A stretch of DNA of 64,000 nucleotides from Allocatelliglobosispora scoriae (GTDB lineage: Bacteria; Actinomycetota; Actinomycetes; Mycobacteriales; Micromonosporaceae): contig NZ_JACHMN010000002.1 of NCBI RefSeq assembly GCF_014204945.1, positions 1,626,503 through 1,690,502 of the forward strand, written 5' to 3'. A program made the translations under genes and the position numbers. Below, one piece after another: positions 33,848 to 42,874 of this stretch. Position 1 is the first letter of the stretch; each line of letters starts with the position of its first letter. Under the pieces are notes generated by a model. That model saw nothing but the letters and a program-made list of their open reading frames with translations. It did not search any database and was not told the origin of the DNA.

Positions 33848-34234
33848 GTGACCGAGCACACTGTGGCGATCGACGACCTGCCGACCCGGATCGACGCCAT
33901 CTGCGCCGCCTTCCCCGAGGTGACCCGGCGCCCCAGCCACGGCGCGCCGACGTGGTTCATCCGCGACAAGAAGACCTTCGTCACCTGCTGGTGGCAGGGC
34001 CACCATGATCATGAATTCCCGCACCTGTGGTGCGCGGCGCCCGCCGGAGCCCAGGAAGCCCTGGTCGCGGCCGACCCGGTCCGCTATTTCCGGCCGCCCT
34101 ATGTGGGGCACCGCGGCTGGATCGGGGTGCGGCTCGACGGGCCGGTCGACTGGGCCGAGATCGCCGAGGTGTGCGAGGAGGCCTACCGCGCGGTCGCCCC
34201 GAGGACCCTGCTGGCGAAGCTCGACTCGGCCTGA
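33848..34234 (+). CDS. MmcQ/YjbR family protein
   Basis: 128 residues from GTG 33848. Single MmcQ/YjbR domain (CyaY-like double-wing fold): HGAPTWFIRDKKTFVT in the first half, then RYFRPPYVGHRGWIGVRLDG and VDWAEIAEVCEEAYRAVAP. The family is annotated as putative DNA-binding; its biological role is unknown. No partner gene is evident; an OsmC gene follows after 116 bases. Confidence 0.85.
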   Translation: MTEHTVAIDDLPTRIDAICAAFPEVTRRPSHGAPTWFIRDKKTFVTCWWQGHHDHEFPHLWCAAPAGAQEALVAADPVRYFRPPYVGHRGWIGVRLDGPVDWAEIAEVCEEAYRAVAPRTLLAKLDSA

Positions 34235-34350
34235 TCTCCGGAGCCGCAGGCGGGATCCCATGGTCACACGATGCCAAAGATGCGGCGTTCGAGTGCTAGA
34301 TCGCGCAGAATGGGCCGCGAGGGATATTCCGACCAAGGGAGATTTGGCAC

Positions 34351-34776
34351 ATGGCAACCACGCGCAGCGCACACACCGTCTGGGAAGGCAACCTCTTCGA
34401 CGGCAAGGGCGTCGTCTCGCTCGACTCCTCGGGGCTGGGCAGCTACGACGTCTCGTGGCCGTCCCGTGCAGAGGCGGCCAACGGCAAGACCAGCCCCGAG
34501 GAGCTGATCGCCGCCGCGCACTCGTCGTGCTTCAGCATGGCGCTCTCCAACGGCCTGGCGAAGGCCGGCAACCCGGCCGAGACGATCAACACCAAGGCCG
34601 ACGTGACCTTCCAGCCCGGCCAGGGCATCACCGGCATCGTCATCACCGTCCGCGCCACGGTCCCGGGTCTGGACAATGACGCGTTCGTGGCGGCAGCCGA
34701 GGACGCGAAGGCCAACTGCCCCGTCAGCAAGGCTCTAACAGGCACCACGATCACGCTAGACGCCGCCCTGTCCTAG
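34351..34776 (+). CDS. OsmC-family peroxidase
   Basis: 141 residues, preceded by GGGAG. OsmC/Ohr fold with the two reactive cysteines in place: HSSCFSMALSN (about Cys58) and KANCPVSKALTG (about Cys124). SPEELIAAAHSSC is the OsmC-type helix. These proteins reduce organic hydroperoxides with thiol cofactors in the cytoplasm. The sequence is closer to OsmC than to Ohr. It ends at a 22-bp perfect inverted repeat shared with the convergent glucanase gene. Confidence 0.9.
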   Translation: MATTRSAHTVWEGNLFDGKGVVSLDSSGLGSYDVSWPSRAEAANGKTSPEELIAAAHSSCFSMALSNGLAKAGNPAETINTKADVTFQPGQGITGIVITVRATVPGLDNDAFVAAAEDAKANCPVSKALTGTTITLDAALS

Positions 34777-34796
34777 TCGACAGGACCAATATTCGC

Positions 34797-34860
34797 GTTG
34801 ATCAAGGGAAGACTCGCCATCTCGGGTGTCCGATTCGCGGCGAGTCTTCCCTTGATCAAC
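34797..34860. terminator. Bidirectional terminator, 22-bp perfect inverted repeat
   Basis: 34797-34818 and 34839-34860 are exact complements (arm begins GTTGATCAAGGGAAGACTCG) around a 20-base spacer. It lies between the convergent osmC-like and glucanase genes; a short A/T stretch (GAAATTTAG) follows on the plus strand. Confidence 0.85.
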
Positions 34861-34866
34861 GGAAAT

Positions 34867-36603
34867 TTAGGTGCCGCAGGTCGGGGCGGGCAGGGGGTCT
34901 CCCGTCGTCGTGAAGACTCCGGCGTCCGGACAGTAGTAGAGAACCGTCGCCGTCTCCGGAGTGACCCTGATGGCCTCCAGGGCCGCCTCGCCGGAGGTCT
35001 GGAGCTGCACCGCCTGGGTGACCGGGTTGACCACGCGGAGGTTCTTGACCGTCAGGCCGGTGACGCGGGAGCCGAAGAGCTGCAGGCCGCCGAAGGTGGG
35101 ATCGATGATCTCGTTCTCGGTCAGCTCGATCTTCGCGTTGATCGCGATGTCCTCGGCATAGATCCAGATCGCGCCGACCTTCGTCGCGAGCAGGTCGAAG
35201 GTCGACCCGGCCCGCAGCAGGGTGTTGCGCGCGACCGTCAGCGAACCGTCGAAGGGGATCGTCCCGCTGAAGCGGTTGGCGAGCTGGATGCCCGCGCCCT
35301 CGATCTGGATGTCGGCGACGACGTTGTCGCTGACCGTGTTGTCCTTGCCGCCGTAGATCGCGATGCCGTTGGCGAGCAGCGGCACCTGGATCGTGTTGAA
35401 GCGGAAGACGTTGCCGGTGTCGGGGAACTCGTCCGACCACATCGCCAGGCCGTCGTCGCCGACGTTGCGGACGAGGTTGTGCTCGACGACCGTGTTGGTG
35501 ATGCCCCTGTGCAGGTTGAGGCCGTCGGCGGTCTGGTCCAGGATGCGGTTGCCGCGCACGGTCAGCCCGTCGAAGGGCCCGTCGAGCCACAGCCCGACCT
35601 TCGTGTGCTGGATCCAGAGCCCTTCGACGACGGAGCCGCCGCCGAGCGCGCCGCCGACCCCGTTGACCTGGTCGGCGTCGTCGCGCTCGGTGACCTCGCC
35701 GAGGATGGTGAAGCCGCTCAGGTGCACGTTGCGGCTCGGTCCGCCGTCGGCGACGTACTTGCCGTAGATCCCGACGCCGTCGCCGTGCAGCGTGGTGTGC
35801 CACATTCCGGCACCGCGCAGGGTCACGCGGTCGACGATGATGTGCTTGGTGACCTGGAAGGTGCCCGGCGGCAGCCAGACGACCTTGCCCTTCGCGGCGG
35901 CGATGGCGGCCTCGATCGCGGCGCCGGAGTCGGCCTTGCCGGTCGGGTCGGCGCCGAAGTCGGTGATCGAGACCGAGCCGGCCGGCTGCGCGGCGGGCGG
36001 GGCGATCTCCTCGAAGTCGGCGAGGTCGACGGTGTAGCTCGGCGCCGTGTCGGACGACTCCTTGCGCAGGGTCACCCTCGTCCCGGTGGGCAGGACCTTG
36101 TCGAAGACCATCCGGGCGTGGTCGTAGAAGTGGTGGCCCTTGCCGTCGGGCGGGTTGTTGGTGAAGGGCAGGCCGCCGTAGTACCAGGAGTACCTGCTGG
36201 TCACCGGCAGTTTGGGGGCTGCGGTTCCGTCGACGAGGACGCTGAGGGTCGCGTCGAGGCCCTTCCCGTCGGGCGAGTCGGGGATGCTGTAGCGCACGGT
36301 CATCGCGTTCGCCGGGCGTACCAGGACGAAGGTGACCTCGTCCCCGACGGCGCCGAGCGTGACCGCCATCCGGCCGGACGCCTCGGCCGCCAGGGTCTTG
36401 GCGGTGCGGTCCGGGCCGATCAGCGTGCCGCGACGCTCCGCGGCCTCCGCCTCGTGCTCGACGAACGGCACGGTCGCACCGCGCCCGGAGACGGCGAAGG
36501 CCGGGAAGGCCGCGGGCGGCGCCTTCTCCGGCTCGGGCTGCGCGGCCGGCGAGCAGCCCGCGAGCAGCAAGAACACAACCACAACCAGATTGGTACGCCG
36601 CAC
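34867..36603 (-). CDS. GH87-like alpha-1,3-glucanase / mycodextranase, lipoprotein form
   Basis: 578 residues from GTG 36603 (GGAGG 5 bases upstream). Lipoprotein signal with lipobox LLLAGCSP. A CBM6/35-like domain (about 30-205; GRGATVPFVEHEAEA, SRYSWYYGGLPF, HHFYDH) is followed by a right-handed beta-helix (about 215-560) resembling GH87 enzymes. The Asp-rich sites DQTADG and VGDDGLAMW are candidate catalytic or substrate residues. It should sit on the cell surface and cut alpha-1,3-glucan or nigeran chains. It lacks the C-terminal F5/8C modules of its paralog next door, to which it is roughly half identical over the helix. The GH87 label rests on recalled family features. Confidence 0.75.
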   Translation of the reverse strand: MRRTNLVVVVFLLLAGCSPAAQPEPEKAPPAAFPAFAVSGRGATVPFVEHEAEAAERRGTLIGPDRTAKTLAAEASGRMAVTLGAVGDEVTFVLVRPANAMTVRYSIPDSPDGKGLDATLSVLVDGTAAPKLPVTSRYSWYYGGLPFTNNPPDGKGHHFYDHARMVFDKVLPTGTRVTLRKESSDTAPSYTVDLADFEEIAPPAAQPAGSVSITDFGADPTGKADSGAAIEAAIAAAKGKVVWLPPGTFQVTKHIIVDRVTLRGAGMWHTTLHGDGVGIYGKYVADGGPSRNVHLSGFTILGEVTERDDADQVNGVGGALGGGSVVEGLWIQHTKVGLWLDGPFDGLTVRGNRILDQTADGLNLHRGITNTVVEHNLVRNVGDDGLAMWSDEFPDTGNVFRFNTIQVPLLANGIAIYGGKDNTVSDNVVADIQIEGAGIQLANRFSGTIPFDGSLTVARNTLLRAGSTFDLLATKVGAIWIYAEDIAINAKIELTENEIIDPTFGGLQLFGSRVTGLTVKNLRVVNPVTQAVQLQTSGEAALEAIRVTPETATVLYYCPDAGVFTTTGDPLPAPTCGT

Positions 36604-36632
36604 GTGCGCCTCCGAGGAGAAGAAACAGTGGA

Positions 36633-36669
36633 CCGGTGGGCACAGGTCCGCTCGGCCTGTGCCCACCGG
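36633..36669 (-). terminator. Hairpin between the two glucanase genes
   Basis: CCGGTGGGCACAGG (36633-36646) pairs perfectly with CCTGTGCCCACCGG (36656-36669) around a 9-base loop, 6 bases past the stop of the upstream glucanase gene. It could end that transcript or reduce read-through into the lipoprotein gene. Confidence 0.72.
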
Positions 36670-36675
36670 CGCTTG

Positions 36676-39600
36676 TTACGAGGCGTAGACCTCGAACTCA
36701 CTGACCTGGCCGGCCGGCCAGCCCGTGTTACCCGTGAACGACAAGCGCACGTAGCGCTGGCTCGTCGCGGTGAAGGTGATCGTCACCGTGTTGGCGGAGC
36801 CGGGGTTGAACTCGTACCCGGCCGACGCCTTCAGGGTGCTGAATGACGTGTTGTTCGTGCTGCCGAGCACCGACAGGGTCTGGGTACGCGTACCCCAGCC
36901 CGAGGGGAGCTTGACCACGACGCGGCCGACCGAGGTCGCCGCACCGAGGTCGACGGTGATCGTCTGCGGCCACGCGTTGTTGACGCTCTCCCAGTAGGTG
37001 CCGGCGTTGCCGTCGACGGCCCGGGCGGCGTTGTAGATGTCGGCGTGACCGGACTCGGCGACCGACTTGTTCAGCGCCAGGTTGGTGTTGGCGACGATGC
37101 CGTTGCCCGCGAGCGTGATCGTGTGCGGGCTGCCCGGTGCGTTGCTCGTGAACGAGATGCTGCCCGAGCGGGTGCCCGCCACGGTCGGCGTGAAGGTCAC
37201 CGAGATCGTGCAGGACGCGCCCGCCGCCAGCGAGGATCCGCAGGTGGTGGTCCGGGCGAAGTCGCCGCTGATCGAGGTGGAGCCCAGCGTCGCCGCGCTG
37301 CCACCGGTGTTGGTGACGGTCACGGTCTGCGTGCCGCTCGTGGTGCCGACGGTCTGGTTGCTGAACGACAGGCTGCTCGACGAGAGGCCGATCGCCGGGC
37401 CGGACGGCTGGGTGCCGCCGCCGTAGACCTCGACCTCGCTGAACTGCCCGGCCGGCCAGCCGGTGTTGCCGGTGACGGTGAGCCGGATGTAGCGCCGGTT
37501 CGTCGCCGTGAAGTTGGCGCTGGCACTGTTGCCGGTCGCCGGGTTGAAGGTGTAGCCCGTCGCCGCGGCGATCTCGCTGAAGGTGGTGCCGTCGGTCGAG
37601 CCGAGGACCTGCACCGTCTCTGTCCGCGTCGCCCACGCCGTCGCCGGCGGGAGCTTCATCGTGACCTTGTTGACCGAGGTCGAGGCACCCAGGTCGACCG
37701 TGATCGACTGCGGGAAGGCGTTGTTGTTGCTCTCCCAGTAGGTGTTGGCGTCGCCGTCGACCGCGTTGCCCGAGGCGAGGGCCTGGACGTGGCTGGTCTC
37801 GGTGGTCGGCTTGCCCGCGGCGAGGTTGCCGCTGGGGTTGAAGCCGGTACCGCTGAGGTTGACGACGTGCGGGTTGCCCTGCGCGTCACTGCCGATGCTC
37901 AGCTGGCCGGTCCGGGTGCCCGAGACGGTCGGCGTGAACGTGGCGGAGACGGTGCAGGTGGCCCCCGGCGCCAGGGTCGCGCCACAGGTCGTGGTCCGGG
38001 CGAAGTCGCCGCTGACCGCGACACCGCTGATGTTGACCGCGATCGACCCCGGGTTGGAGACGGTCACCGTCTGCGCGGCGCTGGTGCTGCCGATGTTCTG
38101 CGTGCCGAAGGTCAGGCTCGACGTGCTGAGGTTGAGCTGGCCGACCGGCTGCGGAGACGTCGACGGGGACGGGCTCGGCGAGGTCGACGGGCCGGGCGAC
38201 GACGGGATGCCGCCGTTGGTCCAGACCGGGGTCGGCCACACGCCGGTGCAGGCGGGCGGGTTGGCGTACCAGCCGGAGTTGCCCGCGCCCTGGGTGATCT
38301 GGAAGCCGCTGCCCACGCAGTTGTGGATCGGGTTGGGCTGCGCGATGTGGGTCGCCACGACGTTGGTGAAGGAGACCTGGCTGGCCGCCTGGACCTGCAG
38401 CGCGTAGGTGCCCGCGCCGTCGATCTTCACGTTGTTGAGGTTGATCCCGCTGCTCTGGCCCTCGATCCAGTGCAGCGCCGCGTAGGAGCTGTCCAGGATG
38501 TCGGTGTCGGTGATGTTGATCGTCGCACCGGCGATCGGCTCGTTGAGACCCGAGAACCAGATCGCGCCGACGCCGAAGTTCCAGTTGTAGTCGGAGTTGC
38601 CGTTGCGGATCAGCGTGTTGCGGGCGACGGTGAAGGTGCCCGCGACCGCCGTACCCTGCCCGGAGCTGACGCCCGGGTAGCGGTTGGCGATGTGGATGCC
38701 GCCGCCGTTGGTGATCGAGTCGGCCGTCACGTTGTCGGTGATCTTGATGTCGCGGCCGCCGTAGGAGACGATGTTGTTCGCGAGGATCGTGACACCGACC
38801 GTGTTGTGGTCGAAGGAGTTGTTGACGTTCGCCACGCGCTCGGGCCACATCGCCAGGCCGTCGTCACCGGTGTTGCGGACGAAGGTGTTGGTGACCGCCG
38901 AGTTCGTGACGCCGGTGTGGAAGTTGACGCCGTCGGCGGTCTGGTCCAGGATCCGGCTGTTCTTGATGACGAAGTTGTTCATCGGGCCGTCCATCCAGGC
39001 CGCGACCTTCGTGTTCTCGAACCAGACGTTGTCGATGACCGAGTCGGTCATCGCACCGCCCATCGCGTTGACCTGGTCGTCGTCGACGCGCTCCTGGATG
39101 TCGCCGATGATGGCGAGGTCCTTGACGGTGACGTTGCGGCTCGGGCCGTTGGCCTCGTGCGAGCGCACCGCGCCGCCGTAACCGCCACCGGGGACGTACT
39201 TGCCGTAGATGCCGACGGCCCGGTTGCGCTGGGTGGGGTGGCGACCGGTGAGCACCGAATACCACGGGCCCGCACCGGCGAGGGTGACACCGTCGACGAC
39301 GATGTGGTCCCAGACGGTGTAGGTGCCCTGCGGCACGTAGACGGTCCGGCCCTGGGCCTTGCCCGCGTCGACGGCCGCCTGGAACTTGGCGGTGTTGTCG
39401 ACGGCGGCACCCGTCGGGTCGGCACCGAAGTCGGCGACGACGTCGATCGCGTTGGCGGGCTTGCCCTTCGCGGCCGGCACGTTCTCGAAGTCGGCGAGGT
39501 CGATGGTGAAGCTCGGGGAGGCGGCGGTCGACGCGACCTGCACCCGGATCTTCGTGCCCGCCGCGTAGGTCTGCCCGAACATCGTCCGGGTCTCGTCGTA

Positions 39601-40107
39601 GAAGTGGTGCGGGTTGGTGTCACCCGGGTTGTTGTTGAACGGGTAACCGCCGTAGTACCAGCCGTACTTGCTCGTCACCGGCATGGTCTTCAGGAAGGTG
39701 TTGTTCACCCGCACGTCGATCGTGGCGTCGCGGCCCTGGCCGCTGGGGCCGTCCGGGATGCTCGCGCGCAGCACCATCGCGTTGGCCGGGGCGGTGAGGG
39801 TGAACTCGACGTACTCCCCCACCGCGTCCAGCGTCACGGCCTGGCGGCCCGACGCCTCTGACGGCAGCGTGCCGTAGTAGCGGTTCGGGCCGATGAAGGT
39901 GCCGTTGGTCGCGGCGTACTCCGCCTCCTGCTCGAGGAAGGGGACGGAGGCGCCGCGACCGGGCACGTTGAGCGGGGACAGCGCGGGTATGCCCGCGGCG
40001 ACGGCAGGACTCGCCACCGAGAGCGCGATCGCGCTGAGAGTCGCCGCGCCCAGGAGCGCGGCGGAACCCGCGGCGAGTAGTCGCCGCGGTTGGGACAGGT
40101 TACGCAT
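36676..40107 (-). CDS. Secreted GH87-like alpha-1,3-glucanase / mycodextranase with two F5/8C modules
   Basis: 1143 residues. Signal peptide 1-38 (PAVAAG cleavage region). CBM6/35-like domain about 48-210 with KYGWYYGGYPFNNNP and HHFYDE. Beta-helix catalytic domain about 220-625, with VDDDQVNAMGG (341-351), ILDQTADG (386-393) and GDDGLAMW (414-421). Asp388, Asp392, Asp415 and Asp416 are candidates for catalysis. A Ser/Pro linker (about 633-655) leads to two repeats of Ig-like plus F5/8C (discoidin) modules (655-895 and 905-1143), likely binding insoluble glucan. Predicted to release oligosaccharides from fungal-wall alpha-glucan. First in the pair; AGAAGGG about 10 bases before ATG. Confidence 0.78.
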   Translation of the reverse strand: MRNLSQPRRLLAAGSAALLGAATLSAIALSVASPAVAAGIPALSPLNVPGRGASVPFLEQEAEYAATNGTFIGPNRYYGTLPSEASGRQAVTLDAVGEYVEFTLTAPANAMVLRASIPDGPSGQGRDATIDVRVNNTFLKTMPVTSKYGWYYGGYPFNNNPGDTNPHHFYDETRTMFGQTYAAGTKIRVQVASTAASPSFTIDLADFENVPAAKGKPANAIDVVADFGADPTGAAVDNTAKFQAAVDAGKAQGRTVYVPQGTYTVWDHIVVDGVTLAGAGPWYSVLTGRHPTQRNRAVGIYGKYVPGGGYGGAVRSHEANGPSRNVTVKDLAIIGDIQERVDDDQVNAMGGAMTDSVIDNVWFENTKVAAWMDGPMNNFVIKNSRILDQTADGVNFHTGVTNSAVTNTFVRNTGDDGLAMWPERVANVNNSFDHNTVGVTILANNIVSYGGRDIKITDNVTADSITNGGGIHIANRYPGVSSGQGTAVAGTFTVARNTLIRNGNSDYNWNFGVGAIWFSGLNEPIAGATINITDTDILDSSYAALHWIEGQSSGINLNNVKIDGAGTYALQVQAASQVSFTNVVATHIAQPNPIHNCVGSGFQITQGAGNSGWYANPPACTGVWPTPVWTNGGIPSSPGPSTSPSPSPSTSPQPVGQLNLSTSSLTFGTQNIGSTSAAQTVTVSNPGSIAVNISGVAVSGDFARTTTCGATLAPGATCTVSATFTPTVSGTRTGQLSIGSDAQGNPHVVNLSGTGFNPSGNLAAGKPTTETSHVQALASGNAVDGDANTYWESNNNAFPQSITVDLGASTSVNKVTMKLPPATAWATRTETVQVLGSTDGTTFSEIAAATGYTFNPATGNSASANFTATNRRYIRLTVTGNTGWPAGQFSEVEVYGGGTQPSGPAIGLSSSSLSFSNQTVGTTSGTQTVTVTNTGGSAATLGSTSISGDFARTTTCGSSLAAGASCTISVTFTPTVAGTRSGSISFTSNAPGSPHTITLAGNGIVANTNLALNKSVAESGHADIYNAARAVDGNAGTYWESVNNAWPQTITVDLGAATSVGRVVVKLPSGWGTRTQTLSVLGSTNNTSFSTLKASAGYEFNPGSANTVTITFTATSQRYVRLSFTGNTGWPAGQVSEFEVYAS

Positions 40108-40228
40108 GGTGCAAAACCCTTCTGGTCGAAAAGCTCGGGGGTCGACCTGAGCGGAGGCGGCGCGGGCGCGCCACCCGGTCGGGGTTAAGCGGTGGTTCCT
40201 CCTTCTTCTTTCTAAAGCTGTGTCTCCG

Positions 40229-41839
40229 TCAGCTCAGTCGCAGCCAGACGGCGGTGTCGGTGGGGAGCAGGCCATCCTGGAGCGGGCCGCTCGCGAGCAG
40301 GAGGGTGTGGTGGGCGGGCAGCTCGACGGGGACGTCGGAGAGGTTGACCACGCACGCCAGATCACCCTCGCGCCGGAAGGCCAGCACGCCGGGAGCGCTG
40401 TCGATCCAGGTCAGGGGACCGTCACCGAAGCCCGCCTCGGTCCGGCGCAGCCGCAGGGCCGACCGGTAGAGGGTGAGCATCGAGTGCGGGTCGCCGACCT
40501 GGACCTCGGCCGTGTAGGCCTTCCACGCGGCGGGCTGCGGCAGCCACGGGCGCTCGGTGGCGCCGTCGGGGCTGAAGCCGAAGGGCGCCTCGTCGCCGGA
40601 CCAGGGCAGCGGCACCCGGCAGCCGTCGCGGCCCGGGTCCTTCTTGCCGGACCGGATCCACATCGGATCGGTCTTCATGTCGTCCGGGATGTCCTCGACC
40701 TCCCACAGGCCGAGCTCCTCGCCCTGGTAGAGGTAGGCGGCGCCGGGCAGGCCCAGCGTCAGCAGGATCGCCGCGCGGGAGCGGCGGGTGCCGAGCTCCA
40801 GGTCGACCGGGATGTTGTTGCGCTTGGCGGCGAAGCTGAACGCGGTGTCCTCGCGGCCGTAGCGGGTCACCTGGCGGGTGATGTCGTGGTTGGCGAGCAC
40901 CCAGGTCGCGGGCGCGCCGACCGGCGCGTGCGTCTCCAGCGTCTCGACGATGACCTCACGCAGCTTCGCCTCGTCCCAGGCGCAGGCGAGGAAGCTCAGG
41001 TTGAACGCCGTGTGCAGCTCGTCCGGGCGCAGGTAGTTGGCGAAGCGCTGCGCGTCGGGCATCCACACCTCGCCGATGAGCGCGCGGTCGCCGCCGTACT
41101 CCTCGGCGACCCGGCGCCAGGCGCGGTAGATCTCGTGCACCTCGTCGCGGTCGCGGAACGGGTGCGCCTCGACCTCGTGCACCTCGGGCAGGTCGGGGTG
41201 CTTGGCGAGCAGCGCCGCCGAGTCGATCCGGATGCCCGCGGCGCCCCGGTCGAACCAGAACCGCAGCACGTCCTCGAACTCGGCCTGCACGGCCGGGTTC
41301 TCCCAGTTCAGGTCCGGCTGCTTGGCGTCGAAGAGGTGCAGGTACCACTCGCCGTCCGGCACCCGCGTCCACGAACCGCCGGCGAGGAACTCGTTGGGCC
41401 ACTCGGTCGGCGGCAGCTCGCCGTTCTCCCCCTTGCCCGGCCGGAACCAGAAGAGGTCCCGCTCGGCCGAACCCGGTCCCGCCGCGAGCGCCGCCTGGAA
41501 CCACGCGTGCTCGTCGGAGATGTGGTTGGGCACGATGTCGACGATCACCCGGATGCCCAGCTCGCGGGCCTCGGCGATCAGCAGCTCGGCCTCGGCCAGC
41601 GTGCCGAAGACCGGGGCGATCTCGCGGTAGTCCGAGACGTCGTAGCCGGCGTCGGCCATCGGCGACGCGTACCAGGGGTTGAACCAGATCGCGTCGATCC
41701 CGAGATCACGCAGGTAGGTCAGGTGAGCCCGGATGCCGGCCAGGTCGCCCACGCCGTCGCCGTTGCCGTCGGCGAAGCTACGCGGATAGACCTGGTAAAT
41801 GGCTGCGCCGCGCCACCAGGGGGTGTCTGTGTGAGACAC
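40229..41839 (-). CDS. GH13 alpha-glucosidase (oligo-alpha-glucosidase type)
   Basis: 536 residues from GTG 41839 (WWRGAAIYQVYPRSFADGNG starts at residue 8, as usual). GH13 barrel with nucleophile Asp206 (GIRIDSAA), acid Glu257 (IGEVWMPD), transition-state Asp319 (NHDITR) and conserved region I DIVPNH. No signal peptide, so it acts in the cytoplasm. It should split imported alpha-linked gluco-oligosaccharides to glucose. It follows the two permease genes and precedes the secreted glucanase gene, all on one strand. AAACGTTT, a LacI-type operator core, lies 17 bases upstream of the start. Bond specificity (1,3, 1,4 or 1,6) is not determined. Confidence 0.9.
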   Translation of the reverse strand: MSHTDTPWWRGAAIYQVYPRSFADGNGDGVGDLAGIRAHLTYLRDLGIDAIWFNPWYASPMADAGYDVSDYREIAPVFGTLAEAELLIAEARELGIRVIVDIVPNHISDEHAWFQAALAAGPGSAERDLFWFRPGKGENGELPPTEWPNEFLAGGSWTRVPDGEWYLHLFDAKQPDLNWENPAVQAEFEDVLRFWFDRGAAGIRIDSAALLAKHPDLPEVHEVEAHPFRDRDEVHEIYRAWRRVAEEYGGDRALIGEVWMPDAQRFANYLRPDELHTAFNLSFLACAWDEAKLREVIVETLETHAPVGAPATWVLANHDITRQVTRYGREDTAFSFAAKRNNIPVDLELGTRRSRAAILLTLGLPGAAYLYQGEELGLWEVEDIPDDMKTDPMWIRSGKKDPGRDGCRVPLPWSGDEAPFGFSPDGATERPWLPQPAAWKAYTAEVQVGDPHSMLTLYRSALRLRRTEAGFGDGPLTWIDSAPGVLAFRREGDLACVVNLSDVPVELPAHHTLLLASGPLQDGLLPTDTAVWLRLS

Positions 41840-41855
41840 GGGGGACCTGCTTTCT

Positions 41856-41944
41856 AAACGTTTCCGGGTACGCCTCACCTGGGCGATCGTCGTCGATCGC
41901 CTCAGGTGGACCGTATGGGGTTCGGCGGTTGGACAAGGAACGTT
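41856..41944. promoter_or_regulatory. Two AACGTT-core sites upstream of the alpha-glucosidase gene (candidate LacI-type operators)
   Basis: TAAACGTTT at 41855-41863 and GAACGTTTG at 41938-41946 both centre on CG within A/T-rich half-sites, as LacI-family operators do. Similar cores (AAACGTTA, GACGTTAC) lie upstream of the sugar-binding protein gene at 45518 and 45539. The only LacI gene in the window is in the same cluster. Confidence 0.45.
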
Positions 41945-41966
41945 TGCCCGAGCGGTCTCCGAGCGG

Positions 41967-42872
41967 TCAGCCCTTGAGGCTGCCCGCGCTGAGACCACTG
42001 AGGATGCTGCGCTGGAAGACCAGGAAGACTGCGATCATCGGTACGCTGGCGATGGCGAGACCGGCCATCAACTCGTCCATCGGCACCCGGCCGGTGGTGG
42101 AGAGCCGGCTCAGCGCCACACTCAGCGTCTGCACCTCGGGGTTCTGCAGGACCAGGAGTGGCCAGAGGAAGTCCTTCCACATCCCGATCACCGCGCTGAT
42201 CGACACGACGGCGAGCACCGGTCTCGACAGCGGCATGATGATGCTCCACAGGATCCGCAATCGCCCGGCGCCGTCGATGCTGGCGGAGTCGAGGATGTCG
42301 TTGGGGATCTGGTCGAAGAACCGTTTGAGCACGTAGACGTTGAACGCGTTGGCCGCTCCCGGCAGCCACAGCGCCCACGGCGTGTCGAGCAGGTTCAGGT
42401 GGAGGATCGGCACGTCGGCCACGGTGAGGTAGGCCGGGATCAGCAGCGCCGCGGCCGGCAGCATGAGGCTGGCGAGCATCGCGCCGAGCACGAAGCGGCC
42501 GAAGATCGGGCGCAGCTTCGACAGGGCGTAGGCGACGCCGACGGCGACGAGCACCTGGATCAGCCAGCCGCCCAGGGAGTAGAAGGCGGTGTTGAAGAAG
42601 AACTTCGCGATCCGCAGCTGCTCCCACGCCTTGACGTAGGTCTCCGGGTGGAAGCTCTCCGGGATGAAGGTCGGGGGCGTGCGGACCATCTCCGCCGGGT
42701 CCTTCAGCGCTCCGGTGACCATCCAGTAGAGCGGGAAGAAGAAGACCAGCGCGAAGAGGATGATCAGGAACCACAGCACGAAGAAGTAGAGGAAGCGGTT
42801 CTTCCCGCGGTTGAGGTCCGTGCTGGAGATGAGGCTGCGCGCAGCGCTGTTCGTCTCGAACTTCTTGGCCAT
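41967..42872 (-). CDS. Carbohydrate ABC transporter permease (MalG type)
   Basis: 301 residues, six membrane helices. The N-terminal cytoplasmic stretch (about 30) precedes FFVLWFLIILFALVFFFPLY. The EAA loop is DSASIDGAGRLRILWSIIMP (about 197-216), where an ATPase docks. With the preceding permease it forms the sugar channel. It starts two bases after that gene ends. No ATPase gene is present in the cluster, so a shared MsiK-like ATPase is expected. Confidence 0.92.
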   Translation of the reverse strand: MAKKFETNSAARSLISSTDLNRGKNRFLYFFVLWFLIILFALVFFFPLYWMVTGALKDPAEMVRTPPTFIPESFHPETYVKAWEQLRIAKFFFNTAFYSLGGWLIQVLVAVGVAYALSKLRPIFGRFVLGAMLASLMLPAAALLIPAYLTVADVPILHLNLLDTPWALWLPGAANAFNVYVLKRFFDQIPNDILDSASIDGAGRLRILWSIIMPLSRPVLAVVSISAVIGMWKDFLWPLLVLQNPEVQTLSVALSRLSTTGRVPMDELMAGLAIASVPMIAVFLVFQRSILSGLSAGSLKG

Positions 42873-42874
42873 GA

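Noticed and set aside
37045-39861. 938-codon open frame on the plus strand opposite the secreted glucanase gene
   Set aside because: Same reason: mirror of a high-GC gene, repetitive Arg/Gly/Asp/Val composition, no domain.
34867-40107. Pectin-degrading enzymes (beta-helix GH28 or pectate lyase)
   Set aside because: Beta-helices are shared by these families, but the CBM-like N-terminus, the WYYGG and DQTADG/GDDGLAMW motifs and the alpha-glucosidase neighbour fit GH87-like glucanases better.
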